The notes under the pieces: generated by a model
Seen by the model: only the letters and a program-made list of their open reading frames with translations
Database searches by the model: none
What the model was told of the DNA's origin: nothing
Position numbers and translations under genes: made by a program
Shown here: piece by piece, positions 9,165-20,339 of the stretch
Layout: each line of letters begins with the position of its first letter
Numbering within the stretch: the stretch's first letter is position 1
DNA from: Phymatolithon calcareum
Taxonomy: Eukaryota; Rhodophyta; Florideophyceae; Hapalidiales
Direction of reading: 5' to 3'
Assembly: GCA_977006965.1 (NCBI GenBank)
Contig: OZ345357.1
Span: forward strand, 2,170,001 to 2,234,000
Length of the DNA stretch: 64,000 bases

Positions 9165-10100
9165 ATGACGCCCGTCGCAGGCACTGGCGGCCCCATCGCC
9201 AACCCTGTTGACGGTAATCTCACTCCGGAAGCAATTGAGTCCCTTGTCCTCGCAGCGTGCGAGGGCACCCCGGCAGGGCTCACCGACGCCCAGATTCGCG
9301 AAAAAGTAGGTACAAACATCGGCCCTCAGGCACGTGCTCTGGCTTACAATCGTTTGTTGGGGCGCGGTCGTCTTGTGCTCGCCTATCTCACTGCACCTGG
9401 TGGTCGCAAAACCGTGCTTTACCAGTGGGTTTCTGCCTCTCGTGCATCTCGTCTGCGCGGTCTCGATGCCTCCGAGCGTATGGTATACTCGATTGTAGAG
9501 CGGTCGCACGAGACTGGAGTCACTAAGCGAGACCTCAAGTTTAAGACCAACATTCAGTCCCCAGCCGAACTGAAGCTCATTCTAGACAGGCTCGTCCATC
9601 GAGGTCTCATTAAGGAAATCAACTCCGTTCAAGGCGCTAAGCGAAAGGTTTATATCTCGGCTGAGCTCGAAGCTTCTGCAGCACATACCGGCGGTCCGTG
9701 GTATAATTCGGCACAGGAGTTTGACCAGGAGTTTATAGATGCGTTGTATACCTGTGTGCTGGCGTTTATCGGCGACATGGAGTACGTAACGGCAGAGCAG
9801 GTTGCGAATTATGTCGCGGAGACAAAGATCTCGAAAGAGCATTTGTTTGTGGCGGATTTGCGCAACTTAATGGCGACTATGCTGTACGACGGCCAGATTG
9901 AGCTTTGTGCTGGTCCGGCGGAAGAGGATTCTGCACTCGAATTTTATCGTCGAGTACGCCCAACACCGGCGGTAAATCATCTCGCCTCGCTGCCATGCGG
10001 ACCATGCCCTGTGTTTAAGGAGTGCACCCCGGGAGGTGTGATTTCACCAACGAGTTGTGTTTATATGGATAACTGGCTCCAGTCTGTTGTGGATTGGTGA
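9165..10100 (+). CDS. RPC34: RNA polymerase III subunit RPC6 (RPC34)
   Basis: This is the 311-residue homologue of RPC34/POLR3F, the winged-helix subunit of the Pol III heterotrimer that contacts TFIIIB and helps open the promoter in the nucleus. Two winged-helix domains are visible: residues about 10-85 (with LTDAQIREKVG) and about 95-165 (SERMVYSIVERSHETGVTKRDLKFKTN). The C-terminal cysteine cluster C278, C281, C287 and C298 has the spacing of the family's 4Fe-4S site. The ATG at 9165 is used because the frame upstream has only non-ATG codons. Length matches the family. It converges with the fucosyltransferase gene, leaving 167 bp between the two stops. Confidence 0.92.
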   Translation: MTPVAGTGGPIANPVDGNLTPEAIESLVLAACEGTPAGLTDAQIREKVGTNIGPQARALAYNRLLGRGRLVLAYLTAPGGRKTVLYQWVSASRASRLRGLDASERMVYSIVERSHETGVTKRDLKFKTNIQSPAELKLILDRLVHRGLIKEINSVQGAKRKVYISAELEASAAHTGGPWYNSAQEFDQEFIDALYTCVLAFIGDMEYVTAEQVANYVAETKISKEHLFVADLRNLMATMLYDGQIELCAGPAEEDSALEFYRRVRPTPAVNHLASLPCGPCPVFKECTPGGVISPTSCVYMDNWLQSVVDW

Positions 10101-10267
10101 ATAGTGCTCGTGTTACATCAACTTTTTATGGAATGTAGTCAGCTGATCATCGAGGTAGAACGCTGTAGTTGCTAAAAGGTCGTACTGTAGTTGTAGGAAG
10201 GAAAAAGAAAATGACCATAATTTTGCGTGCTGTGCTGTGTAATCTACTTTATGGCCTAGTGCAGTAG

Positions 10268-11848
10268 CTAGTCAGGCAGTTCCAACGGTTCAGTATGTCC
10301 GTAGTAACCTATGTTACTCGCGACGTCAAGAAGTACATTAGCCCAATGTGTCACTTTCTCCATTGTTCTTCTCTTATAATATACAGTACCCGACCACGTC
10401 GACCCAAAATCCCCGATGAACATATGTGACCGGATCGCGAGCTCGCGCTCGAGAAAATTGATATCGCTCTCGTCAGCAAACACAGAGTTGGCCGTCTTCT
10501 CCACACGAACGTGATTTGCAAACTCCGCCTTAAGTTTCTTCACCGTTTTGTCTGGCACGTACGGCGATGCAGCCAAATAAATAGACTTAACTCCCTCCTC
10601 TTTCATTGCATTGCTGATCGCCAACACATACTGCGCCATCGGCGCCCAGTACACAGGATCCGGCCGGTGCCCATCCTTGTGCGCCCGCACACACACGTGC
10701 ATCTCGTCGTGGTTATCCGTGTCGCACAATTCCTCATCATAGCGCACATGCACCACGGCCATAGAGTCGAGCGGCCACTTCTTCGCCATCTTCACAATCC
10801 GCGGATGCGCTGCCAGAAAATGCATATGCGAGTAGAGATATTCATCGCCTTCCAAGCTCGCACGGTCGTACGAGTGTCCGAATATCCACACACACAAAGG
10901 TTCGTGAGGCGACTTGCTGGGGAACGGCGTACGTCGTAGCGCCTTCAGCTCATGCAGAAAAGTTGGATCGCCTCCAGCGGTAAGGTTCTGCCGTCGCACA
11001 AGTACGGTGGTGTGGGAAAAAAGACCATCACAGTCCGGCGGTGCACGCCCTGGCGCAAGAGTAAGCAGTGCGCATGCAGCCGACCGTACGTCTCGAGGTA
11101 TTGTGTCAACAGGCGGCTCGGGTGCATTTCTCCTTAGAAAAATATACAGAACGTCTATGCGACCTCGACACATCGCCGGAATGTACGGGTATACATGTTG
11201 GCCCTTCGTTCCCTTTGCTAGCTGGCCCAGATTCCACAAGCTATTGCCACGACGCACATTGTGCATACCGAGATCACCCTCACCGACATCTGTCCGTGGA
11301 AGAACAGCGGGTAGCAGCATCATGGCGCGCACCTGTCGAGCCAGATACAAGGCTTCCAGAATGTTGTATATTTGATTACCAACGCCGCCCTGAATCGAGA
11401 ACCCTAGCACGGTTGGCGGTCGCGGGCGCTTGTATGGCCAGCTCTCAGGGCTTGCTAATTTTCGCTGTTGTACTACTTCCTCCTCGTCCACCTGCTCCAC
11501 AGCTTGTGCCAACGGTTCTGCACGCTTCTCATGTGCTTTGTCACGCACGACCGGCGCGACAGCGGGGGCCGCGGGCAGCGGCGAGGGATGCGGTGAGTGT
11601 GGAGATTGCTTCTCTGGTGCATGCTTGTGTGTCGGTCTATGTGTTACCTTCTCGCGAGCTGCGGCCGGGTGGCGATGCATTATGTGCATGGGCGGCGCAG
11701 TGTTGGTCACAAATATATGCACTGCGAAGAGGAGATATACAGCAAAGGCAAGCTGGAGCAGGTGACAAACGCGCACGGAGCCCATGAACTTGCGGATACG
11801 CGAGATGCGCAAGCGCGACGAGCGCGACCTGATCGCGGTTCCCAGCAT
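10268..11848 (-). CDS. O-fucosyltransferase-like Golgi type II membrane protein
   Basis: This 526-residue protein starts with an ATG at 11848; a second ATG at residue 22 is also possible. Residues about 28-48 form a single hydrophobic signal anchor after a basic N-terminus, then a Pro/His-rich stem (about 50-130), which is type II Golgi topology. The lumenal domain has GGVGNQIYNILEALYLAR, as in the GDP-fucose protein O-fucosyltransferase family near the nucleotide-sugar site. It also has VVHVRYDEELCD (the HxR-type motif) and FIGDFGSTWSGTV near the end (the F(I/V)G...GS(T/S)WSG acceptor/donor motif). The donor is likely GDP-fucose; the acceptor is unknown. The stem is GC-rich and rich in arginine and histidine. 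Confidence 0.78.
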   Translation of the reverse strand: MLGTAIRSRSSRLRISRIRKFMGSVRVCHLLQLAFAVYLLFAVHIFVTNTAPPMHIMHRHPAAAREKVTHRPTHKHAPEKQSPHSPHPSPLPAAPAVAPVVRDKAHEKRAEPLAQAVEQVDEEEVVQQRKLASPESWPYKRPRPPTVLGFSIQGGVGNQIYNILEALYLARQVRAMMLLPAVLPRTDVGEGDLGMHNVRRGNSLWNLGQLAKGTKGQHVYPYIPAMCRGRIDVLYIFLRRNAPEPPVDTIPRDVRSAACALLTLAPGRAPPDCDGLFSHTTVLVRRQNLTAGGDPTFLHELKALRRTPFPSKSPHEPLCVWIFGHSYDRASLEGDEYLYSHMHFLAAHPRIVKMAKKWPLDSMAVVHVRYDEELCDTDNHDEMHVCVRAHKDGHRPDPVYWAPMAQYVLAISNAMKEEGVKSIYLAASPYVPDKTVKKLKAEFANHVRVEKTANSVFADESDINFLERELAIRSHMFIGDFGSTWSGTVYYKRRTMEKVTHWANVLLDVASNIGYYGHTEPLELPD

Positions 11849-12905
11849 GGCTCGGAGCCCCGCGGGTTTTCTCCCAACGCGGGGAGCGGAGGACGTGGGA
11901 TGGGCGGGAACGCAGCTGCTCCCGGTACGACAATGGCGGGTGGATTATGGCGGGATCAGCCGCAGGGCGGCGCTCACATGTGCGGGCGGACGGGCGCGGG
12001 CGGAAAGTATTGAGGTGCGGCATATTTGCGTGTTGAACAATGGGCGCCTCTTGGGGTGGACAGTGAAATTTTTACGGGGCAGGCACTGTAACGAGAACAG
12101 GAGCGAGAGATTTGACTGACAGACAATCATTGCCAATAATTTGGCAGCCTTCTTGAGCCCCGTTTACGAGAGCTCGACATAGCAACGTTCTCTGCATCAT
12201 TGAACGCAAATTATCCCGAATCAGTACAACATGCTGAAAACCCATACCACGAGTGCATTGTCTACGCTTTCTTCTTTTTCAAGTCCGTTCCAAATCGAAG
12301 TCGGGGCGGGTTAGGCTTGGATTACGCTGGAGAACACAGGAGCTCCCCTGAGACAATCGATGTGATAAAATTCTCCATATTGTGTACATGGCACTATTGA
12401 TATGCATCTCCTCATGAAGTCGCCATGCTCGCCGGCCTAGGCTAGAATTGTCTGGGACACAAAGCCGTGGCTAAAGTTAACCGTTGAGTACAAGGACAAG
12501 TCAAATTCCACGTGGTAAACGAAGTAAAACCTTGACACGACGACCTTCTCGAATATGCGTGAAATGTACGACTTGGAAACGATGCCTAACAGTTGAGCGA
12601 ATATTAGACCGTGTTCTGAGTTCAAACTCCGTAGATGGCAGAACCCACACCAAGGACAGATCTCAGTAGTGGGGTCGAAAAGCTACTGTTTTCGGGATGT
12701 CGGAAGGTTCAGCCCGCTTGATAATCCAACGTTAAAATTGTCCGATGGCAGTCGTGAACAAAGCACAGGAACAACACTTTGCGTCTTCCTGGACGAACGC
12801 AGAGTAGGTAAGGAGAAGTACAGGAAACGGGTTCGTTTGTTCACGCTAGTCATGGTTCTCCGTCTTGCAGGACGACTCCTCGGCGTTCTGGTACACGGAT
12901 ATACT
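11849..12905. other. Intergenic, about 1 kb, no gene seen
   Basis: The region lies between the start of the fucosyltransferase gene and the 3' end of the TIR/HET-like gene. Open frames at 11784-12119 and 12669-12932 show no domain or compositional support. No repeat shared with the rest of the window was noticed. Confidence 0.4.
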
Positions 12906-15332
12906 TCAAGCGATTCGGATTCCAGAAATTAATTCCAAGGCAATGTATTCGGGATCCTCACAAGTGTGATTTCCATCCCAGTTCACATGGTACATATCGC
13001 CATTTCTCGCAACTTCAGCTCGTAGTCCATTCAACTGACATACAATATGATTGCAAAGACTACACCTCACGAATAAGCCTCTCACCATCCTTATGTAAAG
13101 CTCTTGGCCATCTTCGGAAGCTCGCAGGTTCGGATTAAGCCCTGCTCCACGAGCAATGACTTCAACTTTTGGTTCCATCCCAATTGCCATTTGCACCAGT
13201 CCCGTCCTATCAATGGTAGCCATTTCGTTAAGATCGGTGTCCTCCATGACTGCTACCTCCTGTTTTGCGTGAATAGGTCTTGTCGAAATTATAGTAATCT
13301 GCCTTTGGTTTCGGAATATTACCCGAACCATATCACTGCTTAGTTGATCGACCCAAACGAGGATGGAGCCGTCCTTCCTCGCTCTCAGCCTTTCGAAAAA
13401 CTGCCTTTCAACGTCCATTGGCGCATCCCCCGACAACGTGCTCTGATCAGAGAAGGTGGTCACATCTAATCTCCATCCCCGAGTGATACGATGTCTTTCT
13501 TTCTCCGAGAAGTCTCGATACCACATCGTTTTGTACATATAGTTTTGTTTCAAGGCCATAGCCATCTCTTTCAATCTTGTTAAACTGCCACGACTGGCAT
13601 GCAACAGGACACGACATTCCGTTGTGGAGAGTCTCAGGGTGCTTCCACACGTTCTCATCTCATACACCTCCTCGCAGATGCCTTTGTCGTAAAAGAAACC
13701 AATGCTTTTAAGTTTCAATGCGTCCGCAGTTGACGGGGAGACTTTAGCAGGTCGCAGGGTAGCACTTCCCACTGCCAAACGATTCCGGCTTCTCGATAAA
13801 GAAAAAAGGAGAGTGAATGGACGATAACTCAAGATGTTCCCGTTCTCTTTGGAGCCCTCAAGTGTGTACATTTCTGCACCAGATGTCATGTCGTTCATCA
13901 CTCTACGAAGTACCAATGAGTACTTGCTGTAACAATCGGCGGAAACATCAACACTTTGGTCTTTTCGATCGTGTATGATCGACGCTGTTCCGTTTTCCTT
14001 CTTGAATCGAGCTGTACGCATTGCGGTATACTTATGTTTGATCACAACTTCTCGAAGTCCATCTCTACTCTCCTCTGCTAGCTCCACAATGGCGCGTAGA
14101 GGCAAATTATCCACTTTAGAGCGATCGACCAGGTCACCAAGCACCCACTCGTCCTCTATCGAGTGGCATGCCCACGATACATGTGGTTGCATTGCTGCCA
14201 ACAGGCTCTCGGCATGCAGTCCACCTTCTCGAGGAAAAGCTCGGATCAGGGCAATAGAGTCCATTCCTTGAACAGGCTTGTCACTGGAATGGTTCCAGGT
14301 CATTTCCGAATAAGGCACTCCACGAATGACGAACAGCCTCGCCCAGTTGACGAACTTCTCAAAGTCGTCTGCGTATTGATAGCTTGTATGCCCCATGAAG
14401 CCTCTTCTCCGCCACAGGCTGATATAAAGTGCGATCTCACTCATCACGGTGTCGACATTGCGTTGTGCACCCAATACCCACCCAAACTTGAGCATTAAAG
14501 GCCTTAACTGGTCATAGTTCTCAAGCGGTGATAGCACACCATTACAGTCGGCAATGACATCGTAGCCCGGCGCTGTATGAATCCCATCTCCCTTAAGCGC
14601 AGTGACCATTTCTACCCAGAGCCACGGTCTTGTATACGCGTGCCTCAAACTGAAGTCGCCATCTCCCACAATCACAGTACTCAAACACGCGTACGGAAGC
14701 AGACCAAATTCGTGCCATTCAGTTCCTTCAGGAAACTTCTTTCTATGCAGGTTCTGGTCGACCCACACACGCACTTCAATTTTAGATTCCATTAGAGGTA
14801 TAGCACGCACGGCAGTCCAAACAGCTTCTGCTTGCTGTCTGTTAATAGTGCCGCCTTTGTCGAAGGATGTGGTGTGCCTGTACGACACTGCGACATGCAA
14901 AACGTTGTTATCCATCTCGTGAGCATTAGGAATCGCGCCAGTGTATTGTCGCTTACCCATTGCCATCAGTTGCTCAAGCACGTTTTCCTTGTCGTCCCAG
15001 CGGAGCTTTTCACTTAAACCGTACGCGACATCGTTGTGCCTGTCCTTCCCAGCCATCGCCAGCTTCATGTAGTTTTTTCTCTGAAACCAGTCAACAGTGC
15101 TTTGCTCGGCGTGCACCGATACAACTTCCTGCCAGTCAGGGATTAACCCGCTGACATTGAATTCTTCAGGCCATGACCTGTGGTCGAAGTCCTCCACGAC
15201 TTCGATACATAGCGCAAACTGCACATGACTTGGAACGTCACGATCGACAATGAGTAATCTTGCATACACATCAGCCAACATTTCGCGCTCCCTGTGGGTG
15301 GCAGTAGTCCACATGTGTTCAACATTGTCCAT
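12906..15332 (-). CDS. Uncharacterised 808-residue protein with TIR/HET-like segment
   Basis: This is a single uninterrupted ORF with an ATG at 15332. I do not recognise the whole protein. Residues about 140-245 resemble a TIR or HET-type fold: LHVAVSYRH (145-153, the F/V-SYR strand), VRVWVDQ (187-193, comparable with HET WVDxxCIDQ or TIR VFxD), GTEWHEFGLLPYACLSTVIV (203-222), then RPWLWVEM (235-242), like the TIR/HET end of S/R-x-W-C/L-W-x-E. Near the C-terminus VRCSLCNHIVC (about 757-767) and HTC make a possible small zinc site. There are no membrane segments or signal peptide. The segment suggests an intracellular sensing or self/non-self protein, but function is inference. Orientation is opposite to the downstream SR140 gene. 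Confidence 0.65.
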   Translation of the reverse strand: MDNVEHMWTTATHREREMLADVYARLLIVDRDVPSHVQFALCIEVVEDFDHRSWPEEFNVSGLIPDWQEVVSVHAEQSTVDWFQRKNYMKLAMAGKDRHNDVAYGLSEKLRWDDKENVLEQLMAMGKRQYTGAIPNAHEMDNNVLHVAVSYRHTTSFDKGGTINRQQAEAVWTAVRAIPLMESKIEVRVWVDQNLHRKKFPEGTEWHEFGLLPYACLSTVIVGDGDFSLRHAYTRPWLWVEMVTALKGDGIHTAPGYDVIADCNGVLSPLENYDQLRPLMLKFGWVLGAQRNVDTVMSEIALYISLWRRRGFMGHTSYQYADDFEKFVNWARLFVIRGVPYSEMTWNHSSDKPVQGMDSIALIRAFPREGGLHAESLLAAMQPHVSWACHSIEDEWVLGDLVDRSKVDNLPLRAIVELAEESRDGLREVVIKHKYTAMRTARFKKENGTASIIHDRKDQSVDVSADCYSKYSLVLRRVMNDMTSGAEMYTLEGSKENGNILSYRPFTLLFSLSRSRNRLAVGSATLRPAKVSPSTADALKLKSIGFFYDKGICEEVYEMRTCGSTLRLSTTECRVLLHASRGSLTRLKEMAMALKQNYMYKTMWYRDFSEKERHRITRGWRLDVTTFSDQSTLSGDAPMDVERQFFERLRARKDGSILVWVDQLSSDMVRVIFRNQRQITIISTRPIHAKQEVAVMEDTDLNEMATIDRTGLVQMAIGMEPKVEVIARGAGLNPNLRASEDGQELYIRMVRGLFVRCSLCNHIVCQLNGLRAEVARNGDMYHVNWDGNHTCEDPEYIALELISGIRIA

Positions 15333-15721
15333 TGCACCGACAAAAGATTCTCACCGGCGTGCTCTCCTAAAAACTGGGCAAAGCAAAAAATGCAAAGTAC
15401 CTCCCAGCGGGTCAATGGAGTACCTCATCAGTGGCCATGCGTGCGGAATTTGTGAACCCAATCCACTTGAGAATCCTGTCTCGCCCGGATAGAATCCAAC
15501 TCCATTTTGATGCCAACGCGACAGTGACCTGCTGCAGCACAGGTGCATGCGATATGATAAACATTCCTATGGATCATGATGTCATGATACCTGCTCCGTG
15601 GGCACTTGAAAGTTAGTTCGGTGGGTAGCTACGCCATGTTGCGTTGCCCAGTATCCATCCTTTGAATGTGAAGAAGGATTCGCAAAAGCACGTTTTTGAA
15701 GACAACGCGGCCTGAGGAGGA

Positions 15722-17665
15722 ATGGAAAATACTGAATTTGCGTTTGCCGATTCGGAATCCGACGAGGGGGACGCTGATTCTCCAATTGAAGATGCCAACC
15801 CGATAAAAGCCCTTGACTCGAACCGCTCAATCACATCCGCTAAGCCTCCTTCAAGACTTCGATCTAACCGCCGCATCTTCGTAGAGGACAAGCAAAAGAA
15901 AAACATAGATGATTTCCTCGCGAAAATCAAGGCAGACCAAACTCGCCGCGCGGACGGCGCTGTCCCCGTCGCGGCCCCGAGCTTTCGTGGAATTGGTGGT
16001 GCTGAAGAACACGACGATCCTATAACGACGAACGTCTACGTAGGAAATTTGGTTCGTTTAACCGTGTCACATGTGTCCATCCTGCGCGCTATTTGTTTTC
16101 TCCGGCTTTGTGTCCCATCGTGAAATGCAATGTACTGATATTGTTCATCGTTGTTGAGATTGTGGCTTTTCCTTGCCCTGTGACACATGTTCCTTTGCTC
16201 CATTCGTTAGCATCCGAATACAGATGAAGACCGCCTTCAGTTGCTATTCGGCAAGTTCGGTCCGCTGTCGAGCGTCAAAATAATGTGGCCGCGCACCCCA
16301 GAGGACCATGCCAGAGGACATAACTCAGGCTTCGTCTGCTTCATGAACCGTCGTGATGCGGAGCGCGCGCACGACACCATGCATGGTTCAGACATCGACG
16401 GCCGCACCGTGCGAACGGCTTGGGGAAAATCACTTCCGCGCGTCGAGGAGCCAATGCCCTGTTTGCCCGGCCAGGTCTGGCATTGCAGTGTTGAGTACGA
16501 GCCGGACGCCGCTATGCTATGGGGCGATGCTTTTCTTCCGATTGTTGTCGTACAGCCTCCACTTGATCTTAAACGGCGTGCGGAGATTGACGAATTGGCA
16601 GCAGCCATGGCGGACAAAAGTGATGGTGGAATGGAAATCGAGCAAATGAAAAGCGAAATTCTTGGAACAGACACTGATGATGCGACTTACTTCCGCTGGC
16701 GAGTGTACTCTCTGTCACAAGGAGAAACCACGACGGAATGGCGAACTGAAAAGTTTGCCATGTCTGAGGGCGGTCCGCTGTGGCTTCCTCCCCCATGTAG
16801 CCGACCGCGAAATAATTCACCGAAACGCAAACCCGGAGAGTCAACTGCTAGTGCTGTAGTTGACACAACTGGAACCGACGAAGAAAGAGTCAAGGTGGTG
16901 CTGCACCAGGCTGTGGGAACCGTGGATGCCGGTGAAGCAACGTCGGATGTACAAAGTCTTTTGGTACACTTGTCCACTCTGGACAGTCCGTTGCACGGAC
17001 ATGTGAATGAAGAATTCGAAGAAATTCTAACAGCGCTTTGTACTGGACGTGAAAGTATCCAGAATGCTATGGTTTTTTGCATAGAACATGCGGAGAACGC
17101 GGGAAGTTTAACGGCAATGATTGCAACTCATGCCATGAGCTCTGAAGCAGCGGCGGACAGGCGCTTGGCGTGTCTGTATTTGTTTTCTGATATTTTGCAT
17201 AACAGCCAGTCTGTTACCCTGAAAGGAGTTTGGGCTTTTCAAAAACGTTTTGAAGCTATTCTTGAGCATGTTTTTATCTTCTTCCGCAAGGTCCGAACGA
17301 AGATTGGGACTATGACAGCCGAGGAATTCTCAGAAAAAGTTACTGTCGTTCTGACGGTGTGGGCAGAGTGGAGCATTTTCTCGAGCGAGTTTCTCTCGAA
17401 GCTGAACCTTGCATACCACGGCACTGTTACCAGCGAACCCATGGTTATCGCGAAGGTAGAAGAGAAAGTGCCGGTCCTCCCAGGCCCAATGCCTGAAGAA
17501 TATGTTGACGCCGAAACGCATACGAGTGCTCTACGTAATGCTCAGTCTTCAAAGGGGCTCGATTTGCAGAAATGTGACCGAGCACATGGCAATCAATCGA
17601 GGGGCGATGATTCTTCTGAGGATGACATAGATGGGATACCCGTGGATACATTACTAGATTTGTAA
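15722..17665 (+). CDS. U2SURP: U2 snRNP-associated SURP protein SR140 (U2SURP), one intron
   Basis: Joining exon 15722-16051 to exon 16211-17665 gives 594 residues. The order is that of SR140: an acidic and basic N-terminus with IDDFLAKIK, an RRM starting TTNVYVGNL (about 102-110), split by the intron and resuming with the RNP1-like SGFVCFMNRRDAERA after VKIMWPRTPED. A SURP segment ends FRWRVYSLSQGETTTEWRTEKF...GGPLWLPPP, and a CID-like helical domain begins LSTLDSPLHGHVNEEFEEIL. SR140 works in the nuclear U2 snRNP branch-point complex. It is shorter than the human protein (about 1030), lacking the RS-rich tail. ATG at 15722. Confidence 0.9.
16052..16210 (+). other. Spliceosomal intron in the SR140 RRM
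   Basis: The 159-nt intron starts GTTCGT and ends TTAG, lies in phase 0 and contains in-frame stops. Removing it joins VGNL to HPNTDEDRLQLLFGKFG, restoring the RRM helix. The donor GTTCGT is not a strong consensus site. Confidence 0.85.
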
Positions 17666-18101
17666 ATAGCATTCTTCAAAATGCAACTGTGAATGTCCCA
17701 CAACCTCCTATTGTAGCAATGTTATGCTTGATTCAAAACAATCGTTCCGATGTTCTAGCTAGAACAGCTAGAATGGGATGGTAACACTGGTTGACAATAC
17801 GAAATGTTGTCCGGGCTGTAGACAATATAGGTACTGTGGACATTGATCGACAACAGCTATGCCCCGTGAGTGCTGTCCGGAACAGTACAAAATACACGTT
17901 ACAGTGTCGAAAACTCGTCTGTAAGCAATATGTTATTTTGTGACGTGGACTGTGACCTTGTAGGGCCTCTTCTAACCGACATCTCCTCCAAACCGGCCTC
18001 AATTTATGCTTTTCTGACACCATACCTCCACCTTCCGCATCGTTTTTGCCTCTGAGTGCTGTCGCACAACGCGCAGACTGTTCGCTGCACCTTTAGCGAA
18101 C
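17666..18101. other. Intergenic, promoter region of the dynamin-like gene
   Basis: No gene was seen in these 436 bp. They hold the 3' end of SR140 and the presumed promoter of the downstream GTPase. Short inverted stretches around 17745-17775 (TTCTAGCTAGAACAGCTAGAA) are the only visible structure. Confidence 0.4.
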
Positions 18102-20339
18102 ATGGACTCTACGCTCACCCGGCTCGTATCCCGTGATGTCCGCCCCGCCATGGAGCTCATCTACGGGCTCCGGGAGTGCGGCGTTGAGAAGGATATTGAC
18201 ATCCCCCAGGTTGCAGTCATCGGGGACCAGAGCTCTGGCAAGGTACGCGTTTCCATTCAACCATTTCATCCGGAATACATCTTATCTTCCAACGTGCTCA
18301 CCATTTTTCTTCCGCCCGCTCAACATCACAGTCCAGCGTTCTGGAATCCATTTGCTCTCTCCCCCTTCCGCGCGGCGCAGGTCTCACCACCAAGTGCGCC
18401 ATAGAGCTTCGTCTCACCGATTCTCGCGCCTTCCCCACCATAGAAAAAATCCCGGCTGAAAGCGCTGACCACAGTGATCCAGAATCTACTTGGCGTGCAT
18501 CGATCTCTACGTCCATCAACACGACCCCTGTCCCAGTTTCCAATACGACCGAGCTTGAGCGTGAGATCGCAGCCCGAGCCGAGCAGCTCACAGATCCACA
18601 ACGAGCAGGTGGTTTTTCGAGGGAGCGCATCATAGTGGACATTTCCGCGCCCGGTGCACCGAATCTCACGCTTATCGATTTGCCGGGTATCATCCGCACC
18701 AAGACTTTTGGGTGCGTACCCGCTGTTCCAACACTTTCCCAAATTTCCCAGATTATGCTTTGCTGACATTCTCGAGTGCTGTGTTTTTAGGGATTTCTTC
18801 CCGTCCATTCCGTTTGTGGACAGTCAGGAGAAAAGTGCAATTCGCGAGGTTACGAAGTTAATTCAGGACTACATCAAGCAGGAGCGCACGATTCTCCTAG
18901 TCGTCGTCCCATGTACGCAGGATGTCGCGACTATTGAGGCTCTCGAATGGGCCGCTCGCGAGGACCCTACTGGCCAGCGTACCATCGGCGTGCTTACGAA
19001 ACCGGATTTAGTTGATGACGGTGCAGAGCCGGAGGTCGCCGCCGTCTTGGCCAACCGTCGCAAACCGCTCAATTTGGGCTACGTCATGCTCAAGAACCGT
19101 AGCCAACGCGAAGTTCTCGATCGCGTATCTGTTTCTGTAGCACGACATAATGAAGCTCAATTCTTCTCTAACCATAAGACTTTCTCGACGATGGACTCAA
19201 GCCTCTTCGGCGTTGAAAATCTTATCAAGAAAATCACCGCCGTGCTTGTATCTCGTATCTACGACGCACTGCCCTCCATGCGGTCTGAGATCACCACCAA
19301 GCTCGACCGAGCCGTGTCTGATCTCGCGGAAGTCGGATTCGGTGCAGGGGAAACTCCCGCCGAGGCAAGTATGACGCTTATGCGCGTCGTATTCGAATAT
19401 AATAGCCTCGTCGTAGAGTCTGCTGCTGGACGCTACGTGCACAAGAAGCTATGGGACCCAAAGCTCCGATTGTGCACTCGTGTTCGCGAATTGTACGACG
19501 AGTTTAAGAAGGACATCGAAAAGACGAGGCCAAAGTTTGAGGAAGGTGGTAGTTTCATCGCTGAAATTGAGGCCGAGATCCGCGGCTCACGCGGCCGGGA
19601 GCTTCCAGGATTTCTCAACCCTCGCATCTTTGAGTCTCGTGTCGCACAATACGTTGAAACCTGGCGTACTGCTTCCAGCAAATTGTTAGGAGCTGTGCGT
19701 AAACTCGTCGGTGAGATAGCACACGATTTATTCACCCTCGTATCACCGGAGTTTCCCGGATTGCGCAACAAGATGCATGACGTGATTGCAGATGCTATCA
19801 AGGGGCTGGAGGAGAGTGCACGTGATGAGATTGACGCGGTGTTCAAGCGGGAAATTGGCCAGCCGTTCACACTCAATGAGCAATTTCTCAGTTCCGTAAA
19901 TGCGAAACGACTGGACCGATTCGACGCCGCTGTTGTCGTCGCGCTCTCCCGTGCAGGTCACGACAATCGAGGAAACGCGCGCGATAAGGATGTGGCAAAG
20001 CTGTTGCGCGCGTGGTATCAGAGCTACTACTGCTCTGGAAGCACGCAGCGCGTGCGAGCAGAAGCTGAGGATATGACAACGATGCTATCATGTTACTGGG
20101 ATGTTGCAGCGGACCGGTTTGTGGATAACCATGTAATGGCGCTTGATACAAGTATCATTCGACCGCTGGCACAGGCTATCCATGTACCCATGAATGAGCT
20201 CGTTCTTAAGGTTGGAAATTCTGAGGAAGCGCTCATTGCGTTGCTGAAGGAAGACCCGGAACTCGTACGAAAGAGGAAAGAACTTATTGCATTGCGCGAC
20301 CGATTGACACAGGCGAGAGACCTTATTGACCGATTTTGA
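18102..20339 (+). CDS. Dynamin-like (Mx/DRP-type) large GTPase, two introns
   Basis: Joining 18102-18242, 18332-18711 and 18791-20339 gives 689 residues. The GTPase domain carries all key motifs: P-loop GDQSSGKSS (41-49), switch-I threonines in GLTTK (64-68), DLPG (163-166) and TKPD (243-246). A stalk of about 350 residues follows, ending in a helical GED-like segment ([24 protein letters not shown]). There is no PH or proline-rich domain. That architecture matches Mx proteins and small DRPs, which assemble on membranes and hydrolyse GTP. Which membrane it acts on cannot be told. The 5' part is C-rich at third codon positions and the 3' part G-rich. Confidence 0.9.
18243..18331 (+). other. 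Intron 1 of the dynamin-like gene
   Basis: The 89-nt intron has donor GTACGC and acceptor ACAG, phase 0. It cuts the P-loop exactly between Lys47 and Ser48 (GDQSSGK / SSVLES). Without splicing the GTP-binding site would not form. Confidence 0.9.
18712..18790 (+). other. Intron 2 of the dynamin-like gene
   Basis: The 79-nt intron has donor GTGCGT and acceptor TTTTTAG, and splits the Gly174 codon after the second base. Splicing joins IIRTKTFG to [14 protein letters not shown], the segment after DLPG. Confidence 0.88.

Noticed and set aside
11068-11787. 239-codon plus-strand open frame
   Set aside because: It is the antisense shadow of the GC-rich stem and catalytic part of the fucosyltransferase gene.
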